64,000 nucleotides of DNA from Planctomycetota bacterium (GTDB taxonomy: Bacteria > Planctomycetota > UBA1135 > GCA-002686595): positions 1 to 64,000 of the forward strand of contig NYYZ01000039.1 in NCBI GenBank assembly GCA_002686945.1, written 5' to 3'. The position numbers and the translations under genes were made by a program. The notes beneath the pieces were generated by a model. It saw only the letters and a program-made list of their open reading frames with translations. It ran no database searches and was not told the DNA's origin. Below are positions 43,856 to 53,035 of the stretch, piece by piece (position 1 is the first letter of the stretch; each line of letters starts with the position of its first letter).

Positions 43856-45961
43856 ATGCGAACGCCCGGCCCCAAGACCATGACCACAACCGAAGCAAGC
43901 AACCCTCTTCTCACCTGCGGCAAGCACCCGCGTTTCTCTGAAATCACGCCGGACAGCGTACGCGAAGCGATCCCGTCTCTTCTGGAAACGGCCAGCATCG
44001 AATTCAACGCCTACGAGCAATGCATCGAACCCACGTGGTCCGGGATCTTTGATCGCCGCCGCCGCATTCTTGATCCTCTTGGATATGCCTGGGGAATCAC
44101 TTCGCACCTGATGGGTGTGCTCAACTCGGATGATCTGCGAGAAGTGCACGAAGAAATGCAGCCCAAGGTGATCGAGTACTTCACCCGCATCGGCCAGAGC
44201 AAGCCGGTCTATGAGGCCCTCGAAGCCCTCAAGAACGGAGACGGATGGGCCCAACTCAATGGTCCCCAGCAACGCCTGCTCGACAAGGAACTAATCGACA
44301 TGAAGCTCTCTGGGATCTCGCTGGAAGGCGAAGAGAAGGAGCGCTACAACGCCATTGCCAAAGACCTAGGCGAATTATCCACGGGCTTCTCCAACGCAGT
44401 ACTCGACAGCCGCAAGGCCTTCGAATTGATGCTGACAGAGAAGGCTGACACGAAGGGGCTGCCCGCGACCCTCTTGCAAGCCGCCGCCGCATCAGCTGCA
44501 GCCAAGGGGTCTGAGGGCGCCAACGCCGAAGAAGGTCCATGGCGCATTACCCTTGATGCCCCCATCCTGGTGCCCTTCCTGCAGCACAGTCAGAACCGCG
44601 AGCAGCGTGAGACTGCCTACCGAGCCATGATCACCGTAGCCTCGTCGGGCAAGTTCGACAACCAGGAGCGCATCGAGGACATCCTGAGCCTGCGAAAGGA
44701 AAAAGCAGAGCTACTGGGCTTCAACTCCCATGCGGAGATCTCGGTCAGCACCAAGATGGCCGAAAAGGTCGAAGCGGTGGACGAACTAACCTCCGACCTT
44801 CGAGCAGTGGCCTTTCCCAAGGCCAAGGAAGAACTGGCCGAACTGATCGCCTACGCTCGCAAGAAGACCAACGACGAGAACTTGGAACTGGCCCATTGGG
44901 ACATGGCTTTCTGGGCCGAGCGCATGCGCGAGGAGCAATACGACCTCTCGGATGAGGAACTGCGCCCCTACTTCCCATTTCCCAGAGTCCTCGAGGGTCT
45001 GTTTGCGGTCACCAAGCGACTCTTTGACGTGACAGTGGAGGCCGCCGACGGAGACGTGGATGTGTGGCACGAAGATGTGCGATTCTTCCGCATCAAGAAC
45101 AATTCAGGCGAAGACATCGCCAGCTTCTATCTCGACCCCTACTCCCGCCCGGAGAACAAACGAGGTGGGGCCTGGATGAACGACGTCATCGGCCGAGAAA
45201 AACTTGAAGACGGGACCCAACAGCTGCCCACCGCTGTATTGGTTTGCAACCAGAGTCCGCCCACCGGGGACGCGCCCTCCCTGATGACTCACCGCGAGGT
45301 GGAGACCCTCTTTCATGAATTCGGTCACGGTCTGCAGCACATGCTGACGACTGTAGACCTACCCGACGCCGCTGGCATCAACTGTGTTGAATGGGATGCA
45401 GTGGAGCTGCCCAGCCAGTTCATGGAGAACTGGACCTACCACAAGGCGACAGTAATGAACTTCGCGCGCCACTGGAAAACCGACGATCCCCTGCCCACCG
45501 AGCTCTTCGATCGTTTAGTGGCGGCAAAGAACTATCGCGCCGCCACAGGCGTCATGCGCCAGCTGTACCTGGGTGGTTTCGACATGGAACTGCACCACCG
45601 TTACTCGCCGGGCAAGGACGAGAAAGTCAAGGAGGTCAAGGCGCGCGTCAATTCCAAGATGTCCGTCATGCCCCCGCTTGAAACTGATCGCTTCGAGTGC
45701 GGCTTCTCACATATCTTTGCCGGAGGCTATTCCGCAGGCTACTACAGCTACAAGTGGGCCGAAGTACTCTCCGCTGATGCCTTCGGAGCCTTCGAGGATG
45801 CTGGCTTGGACGACGAGGAGGCCCTGGCGGCCACGGGACGCAGGTTTCGGGATACGGTGCTTGCCCAGGGTGGCAGCCGCCACCCCATGGAAGTCTTCCA
45901 GGACTTTCGCGGCCGCGCCCCTTCCACAGAAGCCCTGCTGCGTCACACGGGGCTCACTTGA
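43856..45961 (+). CDS. prlC: Oligopeptidase A-like M3 metallopeptidase
   Basis: This soluble zinc peptidase degrades oligopeptides and cleaved signal peptides. The active site is H487-E488 with H491 in LFHEFGHGLQHML, and the downstream Glu ligand is expected in ELPSQFMENW. The 701 residues match the family. ATG 43856 and ATG 43880 are both possible starts. A TATCCT hexamer lies about 20 bases upstream. The stop TGA overlaps the TTG start of the AlkB-like gene, so they are coupled. Oligopeptidase A and dipeptidyl carboxypeptidase are close relatives; length and order favour the former. Confidence 0.92.
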   Translation: MRTPGPKTMTTTEASNPLLTCGKHPRFSEITPDSVREAIPSLLETASIEFNAYEQCIEPTWSGIFDRRRRILDPLGYAWGITSHLMGVLNSDDLREVHEEMQPKVIEYFTRIGQSKPVYEALEALKNGDGWAQLNGPQQRLLDKELIDMKLSGISLEGEEKERYNAIAKDLGELSTGFSNAVLDSRKAFELMLTEKADTKGLPATLLQAAAASAAAKGSEGANAEEGPWRITLDAPILVPFLQHSQNREQRETAYRAMITVASSGKFDNQERIEDILSLRKEKAELLGFNSHAEISVSTKMAEKVEAVDELTSDLRAVAFPKAKEELAELIAYARKKTNDENLELAHWDMAFWAERMREEQYDLSDEELRPYFPFPRVLEGLFAVTKRLFDVTVEAADGDVDVWHEDVRFFRIKNNSGEDIASFYLDPYSRPENKRGGAWMNDVIGREKLEDGTQQLPTAVLVCNQSPPTGDAPSLMTHREVETLFHEFGHGLQHMLTTVDLPDAAGINCVEWDAVELPSQFMENWTYHKATVMNFARHWKTDDPLPTELFDRLVAAKNYRAATGVMRQLYLGGFDMELHHRYSPGKDEKVKEVKARVNSKMSVMPPLETDRFECGFSHIFAGGYSAGYYSYKWAEVLSADAFGAFEDAGLDDEEALAATGRRFRDTVLAQGGSRHPMEVFQDFRGRAPSTEALLRHTGLT

Positions 45962-46569
45962 GCCCAAGCCCGGCGAGGCCATCCAAACTCCTGCACAGCG
46001 GCGCGGTTTTGCCCGCCGGATTTGAACTGCGTGAGGCCTACGTGGAGGCATCCCAGGCCAGCGACCTCATGGAAGACCTGCTCGCCACGGCAGATCTTGA
46101 AACTCACAGGATCCACGTCTTTGGCCGCAGCTGCCCCATGCCCAGACGCATCGCCTGGTTTGGTCAAGAGTCCTACTCCTATTCAGGTGTGCACCATCCG
46201 GCGCGGCCCCTGCCCGAGAACCTCAAGCGTATCGCCGAACAACTGAGACTGGATCTCGACCAGCCTTTCAATTGTGTGCTGCTCAACCACTACCTGGACG
46301 GGCGTGACAGCATGGGCTGGCACTCGGACGATGACTACGCAGCGGGGGACTATCCCAAGATCGCCAGCATCAGCCTGGGGGGAACCCGTCGCTTCCGCCT
46401 GCGCCCAAAAGGGGATCCCGCGCGCAGCATTGGAATGGACCTCACCCACGGCAGCCTGCTGACTATGGGCGCGGGCACACAACTGACGCACCAGCATGCG
46501 GTGCCCCGCACACGCCGAAAGGTGGACCAGCGCTTGAACTTGACCTTTCGCTGGATGGAGCCCAAGTAG
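45958..46569 (+). CDS. alkB: AlkB-like 2-oxoglutarate/Fe(II) dioxygenase
   Basis: The product would repair N-alkylated bases by oxidative demethylation. Iron ligands are H122 and D124 (GWHSDDD) and H180 (THQHAVPRT), and R192/R198 in QRLNLTFR would bind 2-oxoglutarate. The LLNHYLDGRDSMGWHSDD block is that of the ALKBH2/ALKBH3-like branch. The 203-residue reading begins with TTG at 45958, which overlaps the stop of the M3 peptidase gene; no ATG or GTG fits better at the N-terminus. Confidence 0.88.
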   Translation: MSPSPARPSKLLHSGAVLPAGFELREAYVEASQASDLMEDLLATADLETHRIHVFGRSCPMPRRIAWFGQESYSYSGVHHPARPLPENLKRIAEQLRLDLDQPFNCVLLNHYLDGRDSMGWHSDDDYAAGDYPKIASISLGGTRRFRLRPKGDPARSIGMDLTHGSLLTMGAGTQLTHQHAVPRTRRKVDQRLNLTFRWMEPK

Positions 46570-46575
46570 GGGTCG

Positions 46576-47283
46576 CTACTTCTTGGTTGCGGGAATGTGC
46601 GCGATCGCCGGAGGCGAATAGTGCCGCAGAGTTCCGTGGATCACGGCCAGAGTCTCCATGTAGGTTCCGTTTTCCACGGTGTAGCCGTCCGGGACATGCT
46701 TGATCTCTTCCATGAAGGTCTCATCTTCGAAGTAATAGTCCCGGAAGGGTCCCCGCCGGCGCTCGACAACTTCTGCGTCAAAACCATTCTCGTTCAAACG
46801 ACGCAGTGTCTTGTGTATGTCCGCCATGGAAGACTGGATGAAGACAAGTTCTCCCTCCGGCCGCAAGCGCTGGTGGGCGTCGAGGATCAAGCTATCGATG
46901 TAATAGCGCCGGTTCTGCTTGCCACTTACGCAGAAGGGTGGGTTGGTCACGATCAGATCGTAGGAGCCCTCAGTGGAGAGCCAGTCCGCAACCCGATACT
47001 CGATCACTGATTCCTTGGGTCGGTTGCGCTCCACATTGACGCGGGTCGAAGCCAGAAGAGCATCGTCAATCTCGGTGACCACCAAAGAACGCGGCCCCTG
47101 CCGCAGCAATATGATCGTGTGGTTGCCCACGCCGCCGCCCAGTTCCAGCACATCCTTGCCCTTGGCAAAAAAGTTCTTGGCAAGAACATCAGCCAGGAAG
47201 CGTCCGTGGGGTGTAGGTCGCCAATCGTCTCCGCCTGCACTGAGCTCCATGGTCAAGATGTCGTTGTATTGCTCAGAAGTCAT
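46576..47283 (-). CDS. Class I SAM-dependent methyltransferase with NPPF motif
   Basis: The 235 residues show the SAM-binding loop VLELGGGVGNHTI and the catalytic NPPF in LIVTNPPFCVSG, which mark amino-group (N) methyltransferases of the methyltransferase-small group, such as RsmC/RlmG or PrmC-like enzymes. There is no second RsmC-like domain, so the target cannot be fixed. The C-terminal part is Tyr/Glu-rich. The stop is 6 bases from the convergent alkB stop. Confidence 0.75.
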   Translation of the reverse strand: MTSEQYNDILTMELSAGGDDWRPTPHGRFLADVLAKNFFAKGKDVLELGGGVGNHTIILLRQGPRSLVVTEIDDALLASTRVNVERNRPKESVIEYRVADWLSTEGSYDLIVTNPPFCVSGKQNRRYYIDSLILDAHQRLRPEGELVFIQSSMADIHKTLRRLNENGFDAEVVERRRGPFRDYYFEDETFMEEIKHVPDGYTVENGTYMETLAVIHGTLRHYSPPAIAHIPATKK

Positions 47284-47424
47284 TGGGTGCTGTGCGGGTG
47301 GGAATTCGCCAAGGAATGCGGACGGAAGAGCTCCGATCTGGCATGCCCCTCAGATAGATGGGCAGGCTCCCCTAATCCGCATGATTTTGGTACAGGAGAC
47401 CTGGAATCGGGAGAAAACCCAGCC

Positions 47425-47457
47425 AAAAAGAGCCTCTCTGGGGGCTTCTGGTGCTCT
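47425..47457 (-). terminator. Possible terminator after apaG
   Basis: Read on the minus strand, AGAGC and GCTCT pair around a C-rich loop and are followed by a run of five T. The stem is short, so support is moderate. Confidence 0.35.
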
Positions 47458-47476
47458 GGCCTCCCCTTGAGCGCCC

Positions 47477-47899
47477 TCAGGCCCCACGGGACTCACGCAC
47501 AATCTGGTTGCCCCCCTCAGGCACCAAATAGAAACGGTCAACCTGAACCTGGAAGTCCCCCCCATCGGCACTGGCAAAGGAGTAGGCCCCTTCCATCGTG
47601 CCCCAGGAGGTGCGCAGGGGGCAATAGCTGATGTACTCGAAGACTGCACCGGGTGCCAGAACCGGCTGCTTACCCACCACGCCTTCGCCTACCACCTCTT
47701 CCCGGCGGTTGTTGGCGTCCAAGATCATCCACCGCCGGGAGAGCAACTTGGCTGCCACGCTCCCGCTGTTCTCGATACGAATGCGATAGACGAAAAAGAA
47801 ACGGTCCCGATTTGGGTCAGATTCTCCGGCCAGATACTGGGCCTCCGCACGCACGCGCAGGCCTAGAGTGGTGTGGTCTGAGTTGAGGTTAGGGGACAC
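47477..47899 (-). CDS. apaG: ApaG domain protein
   Basis: ApaG proteins are small beta-sandwich proteins linked to Co2+/Mg2+ resistance and nucleotide binding. The family pattern is visible in FFFVYRIRIENSGSVAAKLLSRRWMILDANNRREEVVGEGVVGKQPVLAPGAVFEYISYCPLRTSWGTMEGAYSF read in pieces; for example RRWMILDAN, GVVGKQPVL and GTMEGAYSF. GTG 47899 gives 140 residues, near the usual 125-130. GTG 47986 would overlap the divergent gene. No Shine-Dalgarno sequence supports either. Confidence 0.88.
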   Translation of the reverse strand: MSPNLNSDHTTLGLRVRAEAQYLAGESDPNRDRFFFVYRIRIENSGSVAAKLLSRRWMILDANNRREEVVGEGVVGKQPVLAPGAVFEYISYCPLRTSWGTMEGAYSFASADGGDFQVQVDRFYLVPEGGNQIVRESRGA

Positions 47900-47980
47900 G
47901 GCTGTAAGCTTGGGGGGACAGAGCTTCGTACCCCTATGATACCAGGGCAAAGGAGGACCTGACCACCCCGTTGCACAACG

Positions 47981-49747
47981 ATGCACTTCTGCCAGACAAT
48001 TGTCCCAATCGTAGCCCTCTTGTCATTGTGCCCCGGCTGTTCCTGGCGCTCACAGACTGCAACGGTTCCTGCGCGCCTGCCTGGAATCAGAGCCGCAGAT
48101 CCCAACGGCCTGGCTGAAGAACTCTTCGCCGAACGCATTGATAGAATCCCCCGACTGGCCGACAAGATCACCACCAGACCTGCGCGCTCAGACTGGGGCC
48201 AGGAGCAGGAGTGGAGTGACCGTCCCGCCTTTGAACAACTGGGTGGCATTCGCATCGGCAGTATCGATCAGGTCCTCTCCACGGCCGGCGATCAAGAACG
48301 AGAGACTCTTCAACGCATCCGAGCCGAACTGCGCTTCGAAGCTTTGGAGCCTGCGCTGGCCCTGGATCGCGCGCCACTGGGCCCCTATCGCGGCCTCTTG
48401 CGTACTGGCTTGCTGCACCTCTACTTGGATCATCCGCTTGAGACCGGAGCCGACCTGGAAGCCTTCCGTTTACGACTGGAAGCGCTGACCGTCTGGACCC
48501 TACAAGCTGCAGAACAGAGCAAACATGTCAAAGGGACCCAAGCGCCACTCCCCTCCACTCTGATGAGCTTGCGCACTATGGCGTCTCCTGGCTTGGCGGA
48601 AGTAATCCTTGAACGAGTCGCCCAAGAAGCGCGCATGGCGGTGGACTTGACCCCCAGCTCCCGATTGCAGTCCATGGGAGAGATCGAAATCCTTCTGCGA
48701 TTCTCTCTGCCAGCGGCGGCGACTGATCTTCTCGCCGCGCTTGAAGCCCCCCATCGCAGCCAACCCAGGCGCGGACTCGTGCGCCAACCGGGCGGTCTGC
48801 GACTACATCGCGAGCGCGTCAACCAGTTGGTCAGCGCGAACCTTACTGTGACTGAAATCGAAGCTCGCCTGAGAACTCAAAGCCGTGAACTCGAAGAGGC
48901 CCTGCTCAAGATCACCGCTAGTATCAATTACGTAGGCGATGGCCTGGATCTCCTGTCGCGATTGCGCGATCAACACGATGATTCTGTGGGACACCCTGTG
49001 GCTGGCCTCGACCGTCTTGAACTCCTGACCCAACGCGCTGACAATGCGTTCAACATCCTCGGCCCTCTCCTTCCCGCCGATCTCGGAGAATTGCGAGGGG
49101 TAGACCTGCTGCCCCTCAGCCTGCGTCCCCTGACCGATGGCCTGCTGCGCCAGAACGCACACCACGGCCGTGTACGAGCACCCATGCTCATGCTCGACCC
49201 AGCCCGACTGCGTGCTGCAAGCATGGACTCCTTTGCCGTGAATTGGATCCTGGGGGCCAGGGCTCTCAACTACTGCGTCCAACCCACGAGTGACCTACCA
49301 CGCTGGTTGAGGCATGCTCAATGGCCAGGATGGGAAGATGCCATGGGGCTCTACCTGGCCCGCTTGCATGACGAACTCAAACCCGGTCGCGATCCATGGC
49401 ATAGGGCAGCGGGGCTGGGCTTGGAACTTGAGTGCGTAGCCCGCGGACTGACGGACCTTGGCTTGCATTTGCACGGATGGTCCCGTGCGGAAGCAATCAA
49501 GTTCCTTCAGGCTCGCTGTATGGCCGAACCCAGTCGAGTGGAGTTCTGGGTCGATGACTGCTTGGATCGACCGGGCCTGGCTCTCGCAGCCCCTCTGACC
49601 CTGCAAGAGATCCTCGCCGCTCGATCAGATGTGCGACGCTCTGGAGGAATTGCCTTTGACCTGCTCACCTTCCACCGAGCGCTTTTGGAAGTCGGCCCGC
49701 TCCCGGTGGATCTGACGCGCCAGGAAATTCTGCGACGTCTGCGCTAG
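47981..49747 (+). CDS. DUF885-like lipoprotein with degenerate metal site
   Basis: The N-terminus is a signal peptide with possible lipobox at Cys20 (LCPGC). The C-terminal 150 residues match the DUF885 metallopeptidase-like pattern: RAAGLGLELECVARGLTDLGLHLHGWSRAEAIKFL, here cited for recognition in parts as GLHLHGWSRAEAI, and FDLLTFHRALLEVGPLPVDL at the end. The zinc motif HExxPGHH and the EGWALYAE segment of active members are not found; near residue 450 the sequence reads GWEDAMGLYLARL and the His-Glu is missing. The protein is therefore probably non-catalytic. Its start lies 81 bases from the divergent apaG start. Confidence 0.65.
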   Translation: MHFCQTIVPIVALLSLCPGCSWRSQTATVPARLPGIRAADPNGLAEELFAERIDRIPRLADKITTRPARSDWGQEQEWSDRPAFEQLGGIRIGSIDQVLSTAGDQERETLQRIRAELRFEALEPALALDRAPLGPYRGLLRTGLLHLYLDHPLETGADLEAFRLRLEALTVWTLQAAEQSKHVKGTQAPLPSTLMSLRTMASPGLAEVILERVAQEARMAVDLTPSSRLQSMGEIEILLRFSLPAAATDLLAALEAPHRSQPRRGLVRQPGGLRLHRERVNQLVSANLTVTEIEARLRTQSRELEEALLKITASINYVGDGLDLLSRLRDQHDDSVGHPVAGLDRLELLTQRADNAFNILGPLLPADLGELRGVDLLPLSLRPLTDGLLRQNAHHGRVRAPMLMLDPARLRAASMDSFAVNWILGARALNYCVQPTSDLPRWLRHAQWPGWEDAMGLYLARLHDELKPGRDPWHRAAGLGLELECVARGLTDLGLHLHGWSRAEAIKFLQARCMAEPSRVEFWVDDCLDRPGLALAAPLTLQEILAARSDVRRSGGIAFDLLTFHRALLEVGPLPVDLTRQEILRRLR

Positions 49748-49748
49748 G

Positions 49749-50243
49749 TCAATCCCCGTAACCGATGGCCTTGAGGTTCTCCAACTCCTCAGCGGTCAGA
49801 GTGCTCGTGTCCCGGGCAGTCCAAACCCGGCGCTGAACGAAACTACGGACGAGGGGCGGTAGGAACTCGCTGACTTGATCGGGGCGGATGGGCTTCAATT
49901 CACCGGGGTCTGTAGCGAGATCATAGAACAGGACTTCGTTGGGGGTGCGTGCAGGGGCATCGCCACTGAACCAACCGGCCACAGTCATGCGATCCAGATC
50001 CCGGTCTTGTGCCAGGATACGAGCTGCGGCTGCAGGCACGCGCAGGGTCTGCCCCCCCACAGCCCAAAGGCCTTGTCCCTCGGTGCCGCCAAAGGGGCCA
50101 CGCAATTCGAGGGCTTGCTTTGCGCCAGGACCATAGAGCTTGAGCTTCTCGATCACCATGCCAGAACTGACCTTCGCATTGCTGAACCCGCACCGACTCC
50201 TGGTGCAATTCGAGGCAGAGAAACCAGTAGCAAGCCAACTCAC
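49749..50243 (-). pseudogene. Sulfatase C-terminal remnant
   Basis: The open frame of 164 codons ends like a sulfatase: EVLFYDLATDPGELKPI and LTAEELENLKAIGYGD are typical of the C-terminal subdomain. No nucleophile or metal motif is present and the frame begins without an N-terminal domain. In another frame just upstream (50304-50248) MSHMWGGLLVLLMLGLGT looks like a signal peptide ending in TGA. A frameshift would join them but still give no catalytic domain. A short secreted protein is the alternative. Confidence 0.45.
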
Positions 50244-50408
50244 GCTGTCAAGTCCCGAGACCGAGCATCAGCAAGACCAACAACCCACCCCACATATGGC
50301 TCATGCCTCCGTCCATAAGCAACCAACCAGGGTCAAGATGATACGGGCGGCTCTATCTTGGAAGACAGCACCTGCTCCACCTGTCAACCAAGCAAGCGGC
50401 GACTGCAC

Positions 50409-51704
50409 CTACTGGGCCAGGGCCCGAGTCAACTCCCGCCTGGTCACGGGTCCGGAAGCAGACAGACAACAGTGATCTGGCTGCAGGTGCTTGCGCGCGA
50501 CATCACGCACCATCTTCGCCGTCACTGAAGCAAATACCCTGGGCAACACAGCCAGATGATCGTCAGCGTGGCCGTGAACCTCAGCGGAAACCAAATAGGA
50601 AGCCCGCTGAGAAGCGCGCTCAAATCCCAAAGGGAACGAACCAACCAGGTAGTCGCGCGCAAGATCGAGCTCAGCCATGGAGACCGTTTCGTTCTGTATA
50701 CGTCGCATCTCCTCCAAGAACCCCCCCACCGCCGTGTGCACATGCTGGGGGCTCGTGCCTATATAGGCACGAAAGCGACCGGGCAGGCGACCCGCCGAAC
50801 TGTGAATATCCGCGTACACCGAGTAGGCCAATCCCTGCTCATCTCGTAGGCGCTTGGTGATACGCGCAGTAAATCCTGGACCGCTGCCCAGAATGTGATC
50901 CATCACCACCAAGGTCGCCCAATCGGGATTGCTGCGACGCACGCCGAGATGGCCGAGGAACACATGCACTTGATCACGGCTCTTCCTGAATGCATCGAGT
51001 CGATTGCCGCCCTTTGGAAAGCGTGCCTTTGTCTTGTTCACTGGCCCCACCTCCTCCCAACCCCTGGTCAGGCGTTGAACGAGGCGCTTGACAGCCGCCG
51101 GATCCACATCACCGCAAACCGAGAGAATCGCACGATCGGGACCCCAGTTGTTCCGGTGATGAGCTAGCAGATCCTTGGGATCAAGGGCACCGATGGTCTC
51201 GGCAGTCCCATGGGAAGGCCGTCCTAGCCAGTGCTTTCCATAGATCAGGCGCAGGAAACGCTGCGCTGCCTGTGTCTGTGGGTTCTCCTGTGCCACGCGC
51301 AACCGAGCTTGAAGACGCTGCTGCTGCCTGCGTACTGGATCGTTGGGGTAGGCCGAATGGCGTGCAACCTCCAGCAAGGTCTCAAGCAAGACCTTCCAGT
51401 GGTCCCCGGCCACTGAACCAGACAGCCCAGACTGATTGCCAGCAAGGCTGCCGCCACAGGGTTCAAGGCGCGTGGCCAATTGGGCTTCGTCGTGTTGATT
51501 TGTGCCCTGGTCTGCCAACTGCCCGACTAACCAGGCCAAGCCCTCTTTGCCTGCAGGGTCGAGACTGGAACCCCCGCGCATCATGAGTTGCGAGGCGGTG
51601 ATCGGTGCGCCCTCACGCCGTGAAACAATCAGGGTCAGTCCATTGGACAGTACGCTACGCACCCTGGGAAGGTATAGCTCGGTAGGCGTGAATTGGGCCT
51701 TCAT
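50409..51704 (-). CDS. M16 peptidase family protein, non-catalytic subunit
   Basis: The fold is recognised by SVLSNGLTLIVSRREGAPIT, GLAYSVYADIHSSAG and the M16 C-domain, but the HxxEH zinc motif is replaced by AWLVGQLAD, so it should not bind zinc. The start ATG 51704 overlaps the stop of the catalytic partner as ATGA and gives 431 residues. In mitochondrial-type processing peptidases and PqqL-like pairs, an inactive subunit forms the chamber with an active one, which is the likely role here. Confidence 0.88.
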   Translation of the reverse strand: MKAQFTPTELYLPRVRSVLSNGLTLIVSRREGAPITASQLMMRGGSSLDPAGKEGLAWLVGQLADQGTNQHDEAQLATRLEPCGGSLAGNQSGLSGSVAGDHWKVLLETLLEVARHSAYPNDPVRRQQQRLQARLRVAQENPQTQAAQRFLRLIYGKHWLGRPSHGTAETIGALDPKDLLAHHRNNWGPDRAILSVCGDVDPAAVKRLVQRLTRGWEEVGPVNKTKARFPKGGNRLDAFRKSRDQVHVFLGHLGVRRSNPDWATLVVMDHILGSGPGFTARITKRLRDEQGLAYSVYADIHSSAGRLPGRFRAYIGTSPQHVHTAVGGFLEEMRRIQNETVSMAELDLARDYLVGSFPLGFERASQRASYLVSAEVHGHADDHLAVLPRVFASVTAKMVRDVARKHLQPDHCCLSASGPVTRRELTRALAQ

Positions 51705-53035
51705 ACTCCGCCTCCGGGCAGGCTCCAACCGATCACCCGCCGGTCCGAAGTCAAGAGTTTGCGCGCGGTGACGCGTATGCGTTTCGCGTTGACCTGAGCT
51801 CGGCGCTCCTCCAACTCAAGCAAGAGCCGCCAATCCGCATCCACCGCAAGACCACCGAACCACTCGGCCAGATCTGACACAGTCTCCACCTCAAAGGCGT
51901 CCCTAGAGCGCAAGGTCCGCTGCACCCGGCGCAATTCCTTGACGGGGACCAATTCTTCGGCAAGGCGCTGAATCTCCTCATCGACCACCTTCTCCAGAGC
52001 AGCAGGATCGACTCCAGGGACGGCCTCCGCATGCAGCCAAAATGCACCACCCTCTACCAAGGTGTCCGAAGAACTGCCCACCATCGTAGCCAGGCCTTCG
52101 GTCAATACCAACCGCTTGTGAAGCCTCGAAACACGACCACCGGTAAGCAGGGTATCGATCAGGTCCAAATCAAAGTCCTCGTCGGTCCCCACAGATGTGG
52201 TTCGCCAGGCCATCATCAGACGCGATGCGGCATCATCCCAGCGTTTCTCAATACGCCGCTCCCCCTCGGGGACCCGAAGGGGCGCACAAGGCACGAATGG
52301 GGCCGGTTCACCCCGTGGGACCTTGCCGAAGTGTTTCCGTACCAGACTCAGTGCGGAACTGGGATGTAGATCACCGGCCAGAACCAAGGTTCCCATGCAG
52401 GGTTGGTAGGTGCGCTCATACCAGCCCCTCATCAGATCCACGTGCATGGATTCCAAGGTCTCAGGGTGCCCGATGATCGGGGCCCCGTAGGGATGGCGGC
52501 CAAATAGCACATGGGAAACATCCTGTCTCAAACGGCTCCAAGGACTGTCCCGTCCCATGGAGAGTTCCTCCAGTACAACCGCCTTTTCGTTGCTGAACTC
52601 ATCAGGGTCCAAAAGCAGACCACCCATACGATCGGCTTCCAATTCCAGAGCAGCCTCGAATCGATCAGATGCCAGTTCGAACCAATAAGCAGTGTGATCG
52701 TAACTGGTGAATGCGTTTATGCTGCCCCCCAGCGATGTGGCGGTCGCATCGACCACGCCCTTGCCAAAGCGCTTGGTGCCCTTGAACATCATGTGCTCAA
52801 GAAAATGTGCGACCCCTGCCTCATGAGGCGCTTCGTGCCGGGAACCGGCCCCATACCAAAGCAGACTGGTCACCACGGGAATATCAGGGCGCTCCAACAA
52901 AATGACCCTGAGGCCGTTGCGCAAGCGGTGCTCGTGTACCTTAGCGCCGGTTCCGGGTAGGGCCAGACCCCGAGCAGGAGCCTGTTTCTTGTGCCGTGTT
53001 CTCGGGCGACGGCGGATAGTCGTGGATCGAGTCAC
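51701..53035 (-). CDS. M16 zinc peptidase, catalytic subunit
   Basis: The motif HFLEH in EAGVAHFLEHMMFKGTKRF and the downstream Glu in NEKAVVLEELSM form the inverted zinc site of the pitrilysin/processing peptidase family. The 444-residue protein has no signal peptide but a basic N-terminus (MTRSTTIRRRPRTRHKKQ). GTG 53035 overlaps the TGA of the pseudouridine synthase gene, and its stop overlaps the inactive partner gene. The substrate is unknown. Confidence 0.92.
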   Translation of the reverse strand: MTRSTTIRRRPRTRHKKQAPARGLALPGTGAKVHEHRLRNGLRVILLERPDIPVVTSLLWYGAGSRHEAPHEAGVAHFLEHMMFKGTKRFGKGVVDATATSLGGSINAFTSYDHTAYWFELASDRFEAALELEADRMGGLLLDPDEFSNEKAVVLEELSMGRDSPWSRLRQDVSHVLFGRHPYGAPIIGHPETLESMHVDLMRGWYERTYQPCMGTLVLAGDLHPSSALSLVRKHFGKVPRGEPAPFVPCAPLRVPEGERRIEKRWDDAASRLMMAWRTTSVGTDEDFDLDLIDTLLTGGRVSRLHKRLVLTEGLATMVGSSSDTLVEGGAFWLHAEAVPGVDPAALEKVVDEEIQRLAEELVPVKELRRVQRTLRSRDAFEVETVSDLAEWFGGLAVDADWRLLLELEERRAQVNAKRIRVTARKLLTSDRRVIGWSLPGGGV

